DNA from: Unio delphinus
Taxonomy: Eukaryota > Mollusca > Bivalvia > Unionida > Unionidae
Assembly: GCA_029339505.1 (NCBI GenBank)
Contig: JAQISU010000170.1
Span: 1,886,001 to 1,950,000 of the forward strand
Direction: 5' to 3'
DNA: 64,000 nt
Position numbers and translations under genes: made by a program. This document shows positions 1 to 13,000 of this stretch, piece by piece (position 1 is the first letter of the stretch; each line of letters begins with the position of its first letter). A model generated the notes under the pieces. It was not told where the DNA came from and did no database searches. It worked only from the letters and a program-made list of their open reading frames with translations.

Positions 1-1248
1 TCATTTTAATGCAAATAGTTTAAAGAGACTAAATTATTTAGAATAAAAAATTTAAATTTATTCTGATTCAGACAATGTCTCTTTTATTTCGTTGCGCGTG
101 AAAATAGTAGTCTTTTCGTAAACATTGTAAATCAAATAGCGAATGTCCTCTCAATTAACAGAAAATATGACACATTCATCACCTTTGAACAGTGTCCAGT
201 GAAAATTCCTTGTATTCTTACATAGTTTGACTCCGGTTAGAATAGACGATTAATATTCACACCAAACGTGTCATTTTCACTGCTAAGAATTATAATTGTT
301 TATTATTTATGTGAAGGAATATTGAATGAAGAAATTAGATATTTACTGCTATTTGCATTTTTTGTAGTTAGAACAAGCGTAGACATATTTTTTTTATTCG
401 GAATTGCACCACATAATAAGAAGTATTAGCTCCTTTGAGCCATTTCATCGCTTAAAAACGTTGCCTTTGTATAAATTTATGTCAGTTGGGAAATCGGTTT
501 ATGTCCACGTTATTCTGTGAGTTTATTTATTCTTATAATTTAACATTTAAACCACGCTTGTATATGGAGTGGAGTCCATGTTTCAGGTTTACCGCCTACC
601 TCCAACCAACCCCCTCTCCACAACTATCATCAATTGACCTTAGTTATGTCTGTTGTTGTTTATATGTAGAGGTGTTACATCATTTTTCATCGCATGATAT
701 TCTACGTATGGTGTAACGAGCAACTGCGTGATACATGTTCCATCTTCGGACAGACGTCACCATGTTTTCCCAACTGCCTTTGAAAAATCTATTTATTAAA
801 AAATGTTGCTAGTCATAGTAAAAACAAACAGTTCCAGAAGGAGGTGGAAGGAAAGGTTTCCAACAATCACAGCCAATAAGTAAATATAATATTGCAAACT
901 AATTTCAGAGACTTACTGGAACAAATCATAATCGTATAAATTGACATGCTAACATGTCAATATCAAAAGTATGAAAATCACGTACGTAACGTGTACCGAC
1001 TATGTGGTAGTAAAACATATAAATGTTTCAAAAATACTTAATTACACAGATCGTATGCCTATGTCAAATAGAGCACAGTTGTGATTTATGCAGCCGCTTT
1101 ATATATGACGGTTGTCATTTTCAGTATCTGCTTAACTGAAGGTTAAGTGGCTTTTCATTTCAGTGCCCGTAAAGGAACTAGTTTCTTCTATATTCTTGCC
1201 CTGTTTTTATTTTTCGGAAAGCACATCTGTTCAAGCCCAAATATTCTT
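1..1248. other. No gene recognised
   Basis: AT-rich intergenic sequence. Only short open frames without recognisable motifs are present, and I see no repeat structure. Confidence 0.5.
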
Positions 1249-1308
1249 CTGTCTGTATGTCTGTCTGTCTGTCTCTGTCTCTATCTTGGTCTCTGTTTCT
1301 CTGTCTCG

Positions 1309-1339
<31 letters not shown>

Positions 1340-1349
1340 TCTCTCTCTC
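1249..1349. repeat. TGTC/CT microsatellite
   Basis: An interrupted TCTG tetranucleotide run passes into a pure CT dinucleotide run. The cysteine/leucine/serine-rich open frames across it are artefacts of the repeat. Confidence 0.9.
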
Positions 1350-2283
1350 AACATATGAAATGGTGTTTCACTACATCATCATATTAACACGAAAGTGGAC
1401 CATGATTAAACGGAAGAGCTTGGTCGCATGCTAAACAGGTCGTTTTTCGAGAAAAGAGTATATTCTAGGGAAAAAGCTGCAGCAAGGAGGACAGGGTCAT
1501 TATGTCATACACTCAGTGGCCAGAGCATTTGTGTCATTCACGCATCTATAAGCATTACAGCAATACCCTTTCTTACATGTCAAAGCAAAATGGCTGTGCG
1601 TGCTTACGTTATATACTTTTTCAGCTTCATAATGGTTCATTCCAAGTCTGAATAACATCCTTAAAGGAGCTCAATAATAAATAAAGTAAATGAAACAAAA
1701 CGAAAATATAAAACTACTTAAACTCAACCCTTATCACAAATGTATATGAATGTCACCTTGAAAGGAAAGCCAACAAGATTGTTTATGATCGCAACCTTTC
1801 CCCAAAGGTCAAAGTGACGAATGAGCATAGCAGAGTATATACTCATTTTAATTTCATAGCGATTGGTTCCCAGTATAAAGAAAATCCATCAACATGTTTA
1901 GGAAGCATAAACAAACGAGAACCAACGTCTAAAATCTTATCGCAAATTTTATGACAGTGACATTGACCCCAGGGTCATATGAGCGATCAAGAATGTCGTA
2001 GAATGAATTGTCTTAGCTGTATAATGATTCTTCCAAAGTATGATTAAAGTCTATTAAGAGCTTTACAAAATATATTCCAAAGAAACACATAAACCTAAAT
2101 TTTAAATTTCGACGTAAAGGCTATATCTGGCTTCCCACTAACGCGTGCGCAAAAGGAAGACAAAATATATGTATTTGACGGATAACACCGAGAAGATCAA
2201 ATGCTAAGTTGAATTTATTAATACAATGATTTACAACTGGCTAACACATACCTTGTTTCTGGAAATCAATGACGATTTATTGC
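1350..2283. other. No gene recognised
   Basis: AT-rich sequence with no supported gene, RNA or repeat. Confidence 0.5.
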
Positions 2284-2380
2284 AATGCCATGTAAATCTT
2301 TGCGGAATGCCATGCGAATCTTTACGGAATGCCATGCGAATCTTTGCGAATCTTTGCGGAATGCCATGCGAATCTTTGCG
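2284..2380. repeat. 22-bp tandem repeat, about four units
   Basis: The unit is close to ATGCCATGCGAATCTTTGCG plus GA. One unit has an internal duplication of GAATCTTTGC. Confidence 0.8.
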
Positions 2381-3175
2381 CTGTCAACAACGTTTTGTCC
2401 TTCTTTATTGTAGTAATTAAGAGCCTCATGTTTGAAAATACTAAGAATCGAAAGCGCTTAGGCTAGTTAGATACTAGTTTTGCACTATTCGTTGTTAGTT
2501 TATTGCATTTATCTTAATCAATCCAATATATATAAAAGATTAAAAGACTATATTGAATAAGGACTATTTTATTCTACCCTATCTCCAAATGTTCTTATAT
2601 TATGCATACTGTACATATGAGGTGGTCAATATTTACTTCTGACGTCAGGCTTGTGTTCACGTGTCCGTTGTCATGGTTATAAGTGTCAAAACACAATAAA
2701 AAAAGAAATGAAAAGTAGTCATCGATTCCATTTACTTCTTATAGATACTTTTTATCACGATCTATTCAATCCGTTTCAAATTTGCAATATGCATTTTTAT
2801 CTTTTTACATGTAGTAAAGTTCTATATAAAAAGTTAAATTTTGAAAACTTTTCCAAAATGGTCCATCGTAGACAAAACAAATATCAAACTTATACCTGAA
2901 CTGAAAACTGTTTCTAAAATACGTTAACAAAACAAGTATTCAATCATAAAATACAAAAACTGTAACCCTAACTGTTATATTGTTTAATATGATGTTTAAT
3001 ATTATACAACTATTTTAATGATTGTTTGGTATAATTAAATGTGGCTGTAAAAGATGCATTAAAAGTAGCCTGTACGTTAGATTCTTTGCTTAATGCATGG
3101 ATGTGTTAACATCACTGGGAGTGACAAATATTCTTTATGTATTTATGCACATTCATCTTTTTATTTTTCATGGCT

Positions 3176-3178
<3 letters not shown>
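2381..3178. other. No gene recognised
   Basis: AT-rich sequence with nothing supported. Confidence 0.5.

Positions 3179-3214
<36 letters not shown>
3179..3214. repeat. AC microsatellite
   Basis: Uninterrupted CA/AC dinucleotide run. Confidence 0.95.
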
Positions 3215-3216
<2 letters not shown>

Positions 3217-3520
3217 CTTAGAAGAAAATATATAACTTGTCTTCCACACCCCTTGCGGTAGCCTATAGTCAAACTATATTCTATATATAAATTATGTATT
3301 CATCCGTAAAGATAAAATATGGACATTATTAAGAAAGAAAACACTATTGGTTTGAAATGTTAATTGAACTTTTGAAAATTTTGAAATATGTTAAAAAAGA
3401 TATTGGGGAACACAGAAAGAAAACAGACTATAGTTATTTTTACTCTGTTGACCTTTTTCGCCTTTTTTAAACCAGGGCAGGAATACTGCATTACACTCAT
3501 TGCATACAGTTGTCTATGAC

Positions 3521-3534
3521 ATAATAATAATAAC

Positions 3535-3587
<53 letters not shown>

Positions 3588-3660
3588 CTTAGTATAGCGC
3601 CTAATGTTTAGAAGCTCTAAGTGCTTTACAACATCTATAATGATATGACTACTCTGCAGA
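3521..3660 (+). repeat. AAT array plus dispersed repeat copy
   Basis: An AAT trinucleotide array is followed by about 70 bp (TTTAGAAGCTCTAAGTGCTT and flanks). The same arrangement recurs at 58250-58375 with roughly 80-85% identity by eye, including the trailing ATGATATGA. The pairing of an AAT array with this block suggests one dispersed element family. The leucine-rich frame on the minus strand is an artefact of the array. Confidence 0.7.
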
Positions 3661-6052
3661 AAGAAAAGAGAACAAAAAGAGAGAAGAAAAAAAAGCAAAT
3701 AAACAAATGAAACACAGTCATGTTATTATTTGTTTTGCAAATGTCATTACTTAAGAGCATATGGTGCTCAAAGCGAGCTTGATGTTGAGAACTGATGCAC
3801 ACACATCAAAGGTGAAATATGATTGGCTCAAAAAGGTTATACTTAAATAACATCCATGCATCAGATAACCGTTTCACAATGTAGAATATTTTTACCCAGT
3901 CAAAACTAGGTAATGACATGAGCGCATCATATAAGAAATCATCTGAATGTGTTAAATTAATGAGAGCATACATTAAAGTATAACCGTTTGAGCCAATCAT
4001 ATTTCGCCGTATACGTGTGTGCCCCATAGTGTACATGTTTTGAAAATGAGAGTCGTTTGTATGCAATATATGTGTATTGCAGAAGACAATGTTTAATTCT
4101 TCCATGGAACAGGATTCATAAAGTTCAATCGAATTAATGGTAAGTAAAAACTTACTTTTGTATCTACCACTGTTTTGTAATTAAAGAAGGCATGTATCGT
4201 AGAGTCGCAAGCATGATATATGTAGCTCTTTTCACCGGTTTCACCTGAGAGCGGCGTTGTCCCGGCAGGCACAATCTGCGAAATGCGCACGTTTTGGAGC
4301 ATATTGCTTCAGTTCGGTACAACGCAGAAAAGTCAGTGATAACTTGACGAATAGGACAATATCTAAGGAGTAACACAAGCCATATAATATGGTGGTGTGC
4401 CTTTAAAGACGGAAATACAACAAGGAAATGGATAAAACAAAGTATTTGCAAGTTATATACCATGACAGAAAGGGTCCTATGTCAGAACGGGTCTTTGGGG
4501 ATAATCTAGGGTATGTTTGTTGCTCTGAATGAGTTGTATCCCTTCTGATTATTTTTGTCTTGCCTTCTCAATATCAAGCTCGCATCGATCGCCTGTGTTT
4601 AGGGTCGAAAAAGATGATGATCTACACTGTGCAAGATTCGAGGATTTTTAGAATGAATGCAGCTTTCGAGAATTTTTGAGAGCAAGTTTTCACATTAACA
4701 TGTATGAAATATGAGTCAAAGTAAGTATTGTTCTGCCTTTTATTGCTTAAAATAACTATGTATGACTATACTCTCTGTCTCTCTTCAAATGCAAATGCAA
4801 GCCCATGTTCAATACTTTGTAGCGATTCAAAACTGGGGCTCTCAGTGGGGTCAATGAAGAAATTCAAAAACGTATATAACATTCTAACAAATAGAATAAC
4901 GATATATGAATATGTGTTCATATATATTATTAAAGTCAAGATAGTTACATTATTTTATTGACTATTATAATTTGACATCGGTTTCGAAGGCAAAGTTTGT
5001 GCATCAATATTTTAAGTGCAGTATACTTTACATGTAGGACGACATGCTTGTCCGTATTCGTACGCAAATATCATGCGAATAACTCGCCGAAAGGTCGCTC
5101 TATATAATTGGAGGTTTAGGGAAGTGTTACAATGAAAATATATTTAAGCAAGAGACGACAAAGCATCTGATGAAAGAAATGCATTCACTAAACACATATT
5201 ACCTATCGGTAGCAGTTAGCCAAAACTATAGGACATCGTGATGTGTGCAAGATTCCCCACTCATCCACCCAGAATACGACCCAGGGGTGATGCACTCTTA
5301 CAGTTTGTAAAGTTGAGATGAGCAGCTGTTGCTGTTATAGCTATTATGTGCATTTAACCTTTGACCCCTCTTAGATTCCCTGGGAGGTGATCAGGCAGAA
5401 CTTGTAACGACCACAGTCATCAGAGAGAATAAAAAAGCTTTAAAAGTAAACTATTCGGGCCAAAATGGACATAAAAAGTCAAATTATTAATGAGTATGTC
5501 TTAAACAAATACCTTTTTGTATTCATTTAAATGTGGTACGTATATTGCCAGATCATTCATTAAGCACACCAAGAAAGTGCTTAGAGCACCAGCCCAATAA
5601 GGGCACCATAACAAAAATATAATTATTTGCTAAAGATAAAATCTAATGAGTTATATATGATCACTTCCATCTGCATGTATGCATATTTTGATTTGGAACG
5701 GTGGAAGCTCTGGGTTTTTCCAGCTATTTTAAGGATCTGTTGTTTTTTTCAAATTTCGCTTTTAGTAGTGGGGGTGGGGTACTGTAATATTTTCAGTGGT
5801 AATAGCCCTAGAAGGCCTCAATATGTCAATTGTTATGTATTATTCTTATTTCATCAGTATCACACAAATATGATGTCATAATAAAGGAAACACCATGATA
5901 TGTATGACAATTTAAATTACGCAAAGTTACTATTTGTCATATAAACATAACATTAGCCCAATGACTGATTTAGGTAGTGGTCACAGTGTAGGAAAAAAAA
6001 CTTGTTTGATTCCCCATTGTCATATGCACATTATGGAATAGATGATGCCAGC
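3661..6052. other. No gene recognised
   Basis: Several open frames of 70-100 codons occur, the longest on the minus strand at 3806-4463. None shows a domain, a signal peptide or a plausible splice context. Confidence 0.45.
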
Positions 6053-6455
6053 TTAAGGTGATGATTTCTTTGTCAACTCATCATTTACCCATCTTTTGCA
6101 GCCAAGACAAGATAGGAAACTAGATACATGAGCACAACACCCAACAACCCGAGCACCCACCTTGCATATACAATACCATCCTTTGATGGAGTCCATGGAA
6201 TAGTTGTGCTTGTATTGGATACACACCAAATAGACTTCATTTCTGGAGTGACAAGACTGAATGTTTACATTAACAGACCTGGAAAATCCATGCGTGCCAT
6301 AACCTCTCATTACCATTTGAGATACTTGAAGCCAATTGGACTTGATAAATGCCAATAGTGATGTCACGCGGGTAAGCAGCTGAAATGCTGGGGAATTTAT
6401 TCAGCTTACAATTGGATGAACCCACCTTGAAGTATAACGTGTGCTTATTCAGCAA
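6053..6455 (-). pseudogene. SWIM-type zinc finger protein fragment
   Basis: On the minus strand, 6367-6053 encodes GWYCICKVGARVVGCCAH, which fits the SWIM pattern CxC-xn-CxH. SWIM domains occur in transposase-related and domesticated invertebrate proteins and bind zinc or nucleic acid. A second minus-strand frame just upstream (6455-6270) reads AAYPRDITIGIYQVQLA, which resembles the segment that precedes the finger in long SWIM proteins of marine invertebrates. The two pieces are in different frames, so the coding sequence is broken. No other part of a SWIM protein is visible nearby. The best reading is a decayed transposon-derived or retrocopied fragment. The plus-strand frame across the same bases is a shadow. 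Confidence 0.6.
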
Positions 6456-7388
6456 GTTTTTCTCTCAAACCAGGATTTAAACCTTAAACCTTACAGGAAA
6501 TGATTCATTTTCAAACCAAAAAAAGGTGATAATAGTCATCATCGGATACGGAAGAAGGAACATCAGCGTTAATGTATGACTTTGTTTTACCTAGCTCACG
6601 TAGATTTTGAAAAAGTGATTTAATATCTGTTCTTGAAAAGTTTCCAAACGCTTTTGTTGCAGTGATAGATCACAGGGATTCATTGCTGAACTAGGAGATT
6701 TCCAAATGGAATTTGCAACATCTACTATTTGACTTTATAAAAATACTACACTCAGCAAATAGTGGGTTATGACACACATTGGGACATTAAAATGATGATA
6801 TTGATGCCGTATGGTCTTTTACTAGTTAATCAATGTCTATGAGATTTTTATGTCGATAGAATGTGAAGTTAAATGTAGTGTGGGCTTTTTCTGGCATTAT
6901 TTTAATTGTTTTAGACCATTCACCAAATTGTCATATCTGACATAAAGTCTCAAAAATTCTCATTTGTTGTGTGCTTTTCATACATCTGCAATTATTAACT
7001 TTGGGAATCATATTTAGTCTATATTGATACACAGAGCCTGCAAATCCCATATATACATCTCTTGTAGGGATGGAGCCAAAAAAAAATTTTGTATGTACAG
7101 TATCTAAAAAGAAATAACTCAGGTTATTATGTATTAATTATCATAAATTATTGTGTCATTCATTATGTCATGTTACATTCCAATTTTGTTTCATTTCAGA
7201 ATAAATTTGGTTTGAATATATTGTATGCTTGATATCTTTCATGGTTAGTGTCAACCCCCCACCCCCACCCACCTCATCCCGTGTTTGTTTCACTAGAAAA
7301 CATTAGGTAGATTGACATTCGTTAGTATCTTTATTAAAGCCGTTATTATTATTACTTTTATTATTATTACTTTTATTAGTATTACTTT

Positions 7389-7389
<1 letters not shown>
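6456..7389. other. No gene recognised
   Basis: AT-rich sequence with short C-rich runs near 7255; no supported feature. Confidence 0.45.

Positions 7390-7422
<33 letters not shown>
7390..7422. repeat. AGT trinucleotide microsatellite
   Basis: About eleven uninterrupted GTA/TAG units, preceded by an imperfect TTATTATTACTT tract. Confidence 0.9.
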
Positions 7423-7917
7423 TATATGCAAGCAGGATGTCCTTTGAATAAAAGATTTTCATTTGTAAATGTTAGTATATTTATTTTTTATATTGTTATA
7501 ATCCGTAAGTGAATTAAATTATGAGGTTATCATTTAATGAAATAAAAAACAACATGCTATTGTAAACAATATGCAGTATTTCAAAAATATAGATTTAACA
7601 AATTTGTTTTGTTCATTTATATTTTTCCTCGCTAGGGAAAATGATTAATATTATTATCCGTATCAATTAACAAACCATAAATCAATTAGTTACTTCATCG
7701 TCCATCCTGACCTTAGGACATGTTTCCCGCTGTTTGGAAGCAAAATGTGTTATTTATAATCTCAGTACTGGCTAGAAAAATCACTGATTTCGTAGGCAAG
7801 TAAAACTGTATGTCATTCCAAAACTATTGATTAGAAAAATGTTAGAAAACATTAGGTCTGAAATTTTGTTTGTATAAACAATCATGTATACAAATTATAC
7901 TATATAACTATGTAATA

Positions 7918-8007
7918 ATGATTGCTTCACAATACTGGTTCCAGCACCATTATTTTCTGGTGCAAAGTTTTTTGGCCACTCTACTCTAGTTTCCTTTTAG
8001 ATGAATA
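7918..8007 (+). repeat. Dispersed direct repeat, copy 1 of 2
   Basis: About 90 bp beginning near TTCACAATACTGGTTCCAGC matches 8349-8445 in the same orientation. Shared landmarks are CTGGTTCCA, ACCATTATTTTCTG, TTGGCCAC and a GAATA end. Confidence 0.75.
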
Positions 8008-8348
8008 CCATACCCACCCATACCCCCACCCCCACCCCCCGGAAAAGAATTTTTTTTTGGCGTAGAAGCAATGCAAATAATACTTTTTTAAAAAAAAAAA
8101 AAAAAGTCAATTCAGTTTTTTGGTCTCAATCGCGACTGTAATCATGGTCATCACTGTTTGGAAATGGTTTCTAATTTCAATAATTGTTAGAGACTATGTT
8201 GATACAGTCAGTAATCAAGTTGAAAATTGGTTATGTCTAAAACCAGTTGTTCTTCGTGTGGACGCGTGCACCGGAAAATGCGATAAAAATAAGTATGAAA
8301 AATTGAATATAAATAAACTTGTATGAAAGTTAAACTATTTAATTATGG

Positions 8349-8445
8349 AAGAATAACCACTTCACAACACTGGTTCCAATACCATTATTTTCTGATGAGA
8401 CATGATTGGCCACCCTTGAATAGTTCCATTTTAGCTGAATAACAT
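8349..8445 (+). repeat. Dispersed direct repeat, copy 2 of 2
   Basis: Second copy of the block at 7918-8007, about 430 bp downstream and diverged by substitutions and small indels. Confidence 0.75.
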
Positions 8446-9397
8446 ATTGTTTTAACAACGCTACCTCGCACGACATAAAAATAAAATGATTTTCAAATTG
8501 CGCATTATTTGTTCTTGTTTTGAAAACTGAGCTGTTACTTTTTTTTTCAAACCTGTAAATTGACAGCTGTTGATTTTATGGATTTTAATTCTTTAAAAGA
8601 AAGAAGCAAAAAAAAAGAAGAGAGTTTTGGAGATTAGAACTTGGGGTGATAATTTGGCACAATAATGCTATATCGCTTGAGTGATTGAAGCTTGTTTTGT
8701 TCAACCTGGATATGATGCAGATGCCATTTCTTTCAAGCAGATTTATTTAACTGTAGACGATCCTTTGATGTTTGCTTAGTTAATGCTTTAGTTTTAAAGA
8801 ATTCACATTCTTACGATATGACGAAAACAAAACCAGTTAAAAAAAATGTTAGGAAAAAATACACCGGTTGTAACTGTTATTTCCTTCTGGATATTGACAG
8901 ATTCATTTCAAAGATTACATGTCCGGAATTATGCTGTAATGTAGTAAGTTAAACGTGACAAACGGTATCATAATGAAATGAAGAAAAATTCTTGTTTTGT
9001 ATGTATCAAATAAATAATATAAATGTACTTGTCCTATTTTTACAGCATTCTTTTGACAAAAATTGACAATGTAAAAATACAATCAAATTTGATTTGTACT
9101 CCACATAGTCTTTGTTTACATATAGTTTCAAATGCCCCATTCAGCGCCTCTTAGAAATATTATTTTCCCAAAGAAATATAGAAATAATGAAGAAAGAGAG
9201 TAATGAATGCATAACAATGTTTATAAATTATACGAATCATTATTATTCGCGGTATATTTTAATATAATAATGAATTAAATAATATAGCGCACTCTAGAAA
9301 TGCGGGTCTAATTGCGCATGCGTAGCCACACGTACGCAGATACCATGCAACAGGGAAAACAAAGACAATAATACATAGACAGCAGTATGTAAAATGT
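8446..9397. other. No gene recognised
   Basis: AT-rich sequence downstream (3') of the minus-strand esterase gene; no supported feature. Confidence 0.45.
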
Positions 9398-9403
9398 TTT
9401 TAT
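9398..9403 (-). terminator. Candidate poly(A) signal of the esterase gene
   Basis: AATAAA on the minus strand (TTTATT on plus), about 380 bp past the esterase stop codon. It is the first canonical hexamer I see downstream, but short motifs like this occur by chance in AT-rich DNA. Confidence 0.3.
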
Positions 9404-9780
9404 TTTTCAGTGATTAGTTGCTCACATAAGATAATACGAGAATCCACAATTTGTAATGAAAGTTAATCAATTAGTGTAAATACCTTGTCTGATGAATCCT
9501 GCGCTTATGTCTTAATTCTAGTTTCAAGTTGCAGAGATGTAGCATTTTCACTGAATTGTATAACATAGCAGACCATGTTTAAAGGTAGTGCTTGGATACG
9601 AAAAAGAAAGTTATATGCATATGAAATGCAGAAAAGGGTGCCATATACATAGAATAATACAAAGAGACACAGATTTGTGATATTTACATATTTTTTTTCT
9701 CCCATAAAACGGGGACAGACAGAGGACCTTAGTCATTTCAGTCCTTTATAATGCTTATAAATTATAATGTGTAAATGACA

Positions 9781-10000
9781 TCAACCTACAATAGGTGACC
9801 CACCACTAGTCTGACCGTGACTCGGCATGATTTTATCCAATAGCAGCGGTTCTAAGTTCAGCCAGAAATCTCGTCGCCCTGGCAGCAGATGAGACTTCAC
9901 TGAGATTGTACTTGAAGTGAGGTAGATGTATTGTTCTGTATTCATATTGAACACTGGCCATGTGACACCAGCAGTAGTTGCAGTGGGTGTATTCGGATTG
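9781..10000 (-). CDS. Esterase exon 2, terminal
   Basis: Begins after the polypyrimidine tract and AG at 10002-10001, and ends at TGA (9783-9781). The conserved reading frame differs from the longest open frame across this segment, so ORF length alone would miss it. About 73 residues; the last 20 or so are unlike the family. Confidence 0.85.
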
Positions 10001-13000
10001 CTGTAATAAAAAAGAATAGAGAATGTGTAACTGAGCGAACATTGAATCTAACATTTTAACACCTTGCTACATTATATGTTTTCTCAGAGACAGACAGACA
10101 GATAGAGATTGTAAAAAGTAAATATTTGATTTATAATTCAGCGGCCATACCATTAACATTATCAACAGAGTTAACTCTAGCAAACCTTCCTAGTCACATA
10201 TGTGCTGGAAAGAAGAAAAAAAATAGAAAAAAAAAATTATAATTTTTTTCATCAAAGATACAATATACTAAATAAATATCGTAGCAATTGTAATAATATG
10301 CTGAAAATTCTTTTAATTTTTTTTATAAAACTGTTTTATTAATGCATCTTTACTCAACAAAAGCAAACTACAAATAATATCAAAGCTGATATATTGCAGT
10401 TTGAATATTTATTGTTAACAAAATAGACATATTCGATCCGTCCATTAATATTTTTTCTTCTTCGTTTATGAATCATCAATTATGTTTATATCACACAACT
10501 TTTCTGAATATCTTATTAAAAATATATGGCAGCTGAAAAGTGACATATTTGAATTTTTTTTACTGATTTTAATAATTTAATTTAGAAGCTTGAATAACTG
10601 TTCCTGGCTTTTACTTGCTGCGATAAATTTAGAAGGAATGCGGTCGCTTAATTATACATGACATTATGGTCCTCTGCGGGAATCAAGATAACGACGTAAG
10701 TTTAAATCTACTGCTGTTTAATTTCCCCCACCCCCACCCCTTACGGGAAATATAATGTTAATATTTGTTAGAGACAAACATTTTTTAAAAAAATAAAGCT
10801 TGCATCAAAAGTGATGTAACTCCAAATTTTATGAAATATTTGAAGCTTGTCTAACTATAACACTCTTGTTGTCACAAAATAACGCGGCTGCCATAGTAAT
10901 GACTATCTTTCTAATTGATACGCACAACGATGCATGTTATGAGTTCTCCGGCAACAGTCAGATTAAAAATATAAATTGATGAATGAAATTATTTCGGTTT
11001 ATACAATTTTATATTTTTGATGCATTTAGATGTTAAAATCGATAGTGAGTACAGGTTTCCATTAGTTTGGGCTGTTAATATAATCATCATAAATTCCTTT
11101 TGAAAATATGTAGCAAATTTTTTAGAAAATGTCTAAGGGAGACAATCAAAGCAATTTGGGGTAATCAGATATTAGCCATTTTCAAGGACAAAAATTCTCG
11201 TTTTCACAGTGTAAACTATCAATGAATACATGATTTAATGTAACGTCTTCTATATAATCCTCGAAAACCTTCATCCAGGCACTAAATTGTCCTGACCTCC
11301 CCAAAAAAGACTTTTCTAGGTATTCATTGTGATTGCATCTCAGCAAAAAATAAATATCAACATCAACATCAGTGAGATTACTACTGGCAGGGGAGAATTC
11401 TGGGGAAATGTAATGGAAGATGTGTAGTTTCTTAATACTGTGTTTTAATCTTAAGCACTATGCAATCCACAAAATACCTATCACGATACCGACCTGAACA
11501 AGCTATAGCTTCCCAAATGACTCAACGCTCTCGAAATGTGTCTTTCCTCATTTTGATCAAACTATAACTTGAATGTTTGCATTCCAAGAAATATAATTAA
11601 TTGTATTCCAAGAAATATAATTAATTGTATTCCAAGAAATATAATTAATTGTATTCCAAGAAATATAGTTTTGTTCCTGGTTTAACAAAATATATGATGT
11701 CATATGATTTACAAGAGGTTCTAATCAGTAAGTATTTTAGCTTAGAAGAATTTTTTTTTTCAATTGTCACATTATTTACATGGTTTTTAAGAGGAATAAT
11801 TCTGTGTGTTCATTTTTAAAATCAAGTTGTCTTTGCTTCCCATCTATTCAAAGTTAATAACGAAGATACTTTGGGTTGATGCATTATACGAAAGTGCTAT
11901 GGAATAAATGTAATACAGTTAATTGAAGCAAGAAGAAAAATTGAATTTACTCCATGTCAGTAATAATGATTTTCATTCATCGCTGTAATTATCCAGTAAA
12001 TGAGTGAGTTAGCATTATTATTATCGTCACGATTAATAACTAACTCTTAGCATTGCCTGGCAGTGATCGAGTTGGGGCACTAAAAGATGCGAAACAAATA
12101 CCAGCCATCGCATTATTATACTGCAGGAAATACATTTACATGGAATGACTATCAGACCATACAATGTTAGCATTTTACTTTGATACTTGGACGAAAAGAA
12201 AACTTGGCGCATTACAGAGAGTGGTTAGCCACTATCTTTGTCTCTCAGAGATTCCAGGTTTGATATCAGATTCCAACCTATGCAAAGTCATTGGTTAACA
12301 TTCTGTTATCGATGATTGTCACATATCAATACGGTTCTGTACATTTCAGGAACACCTTTTGTGTATTAGCATTTCTCTTAGGAAACATTATGGATACCCT
12401 GAGGCAAAATATGTCTCAATAAAGTAAAACGTACCCGGATTTCGCAAAATTCGTCCACATCAGGACCATTTTCTTTGATAGGTCCATCTCTGCCGCCGTT
12501 GCTCCTCCGTCCTGGTAGTGCATTCCAGCAGCCATCGAATATGGTAAGCCGAAAACATAGGGCACCTCATCGCCATGGTTAGCACCATTTAAATAAGTGG
12601 GGTCTTGTGAGAAAGACGATCTCTGGTCAAACTCATATACATATGTAGTTTTATGGTTGGCATTTTTAGCATGGGGAAGAAGCACCCTCAAAACTGGCAT
12701 GTAGAAATTATAGTCAGCAGACAGTCTGAGAAGACTCTGCAGGGTGTTGTTGGCGTTGTCGGGATCATTCCAGTCGGTGTATTGATGGATAAGTAGTCTC
12801 TTTAGGGCATCATCATTTTTACCAACTATGTCACGGACAAACATTGGAATAAATGTCTCCTCGAAAAATTTCCTTGGTACACCATTGGTGAAACTCTGGT
12901 TCATTAGTTGCTGCAGGTACGGCTGCAGAGCAAGTATTGCCACGAAAGCGCCGTCGTAACTATTGGAGCCAATAAGTAAATCTATGTTCAGGAGACCAGA

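Noticed and set aside
1147..1434. Leu/Ser/Cys-rich frames across the CT tract
   Set aside because: Artefacts of a microsatellite; no coding signal outside it.
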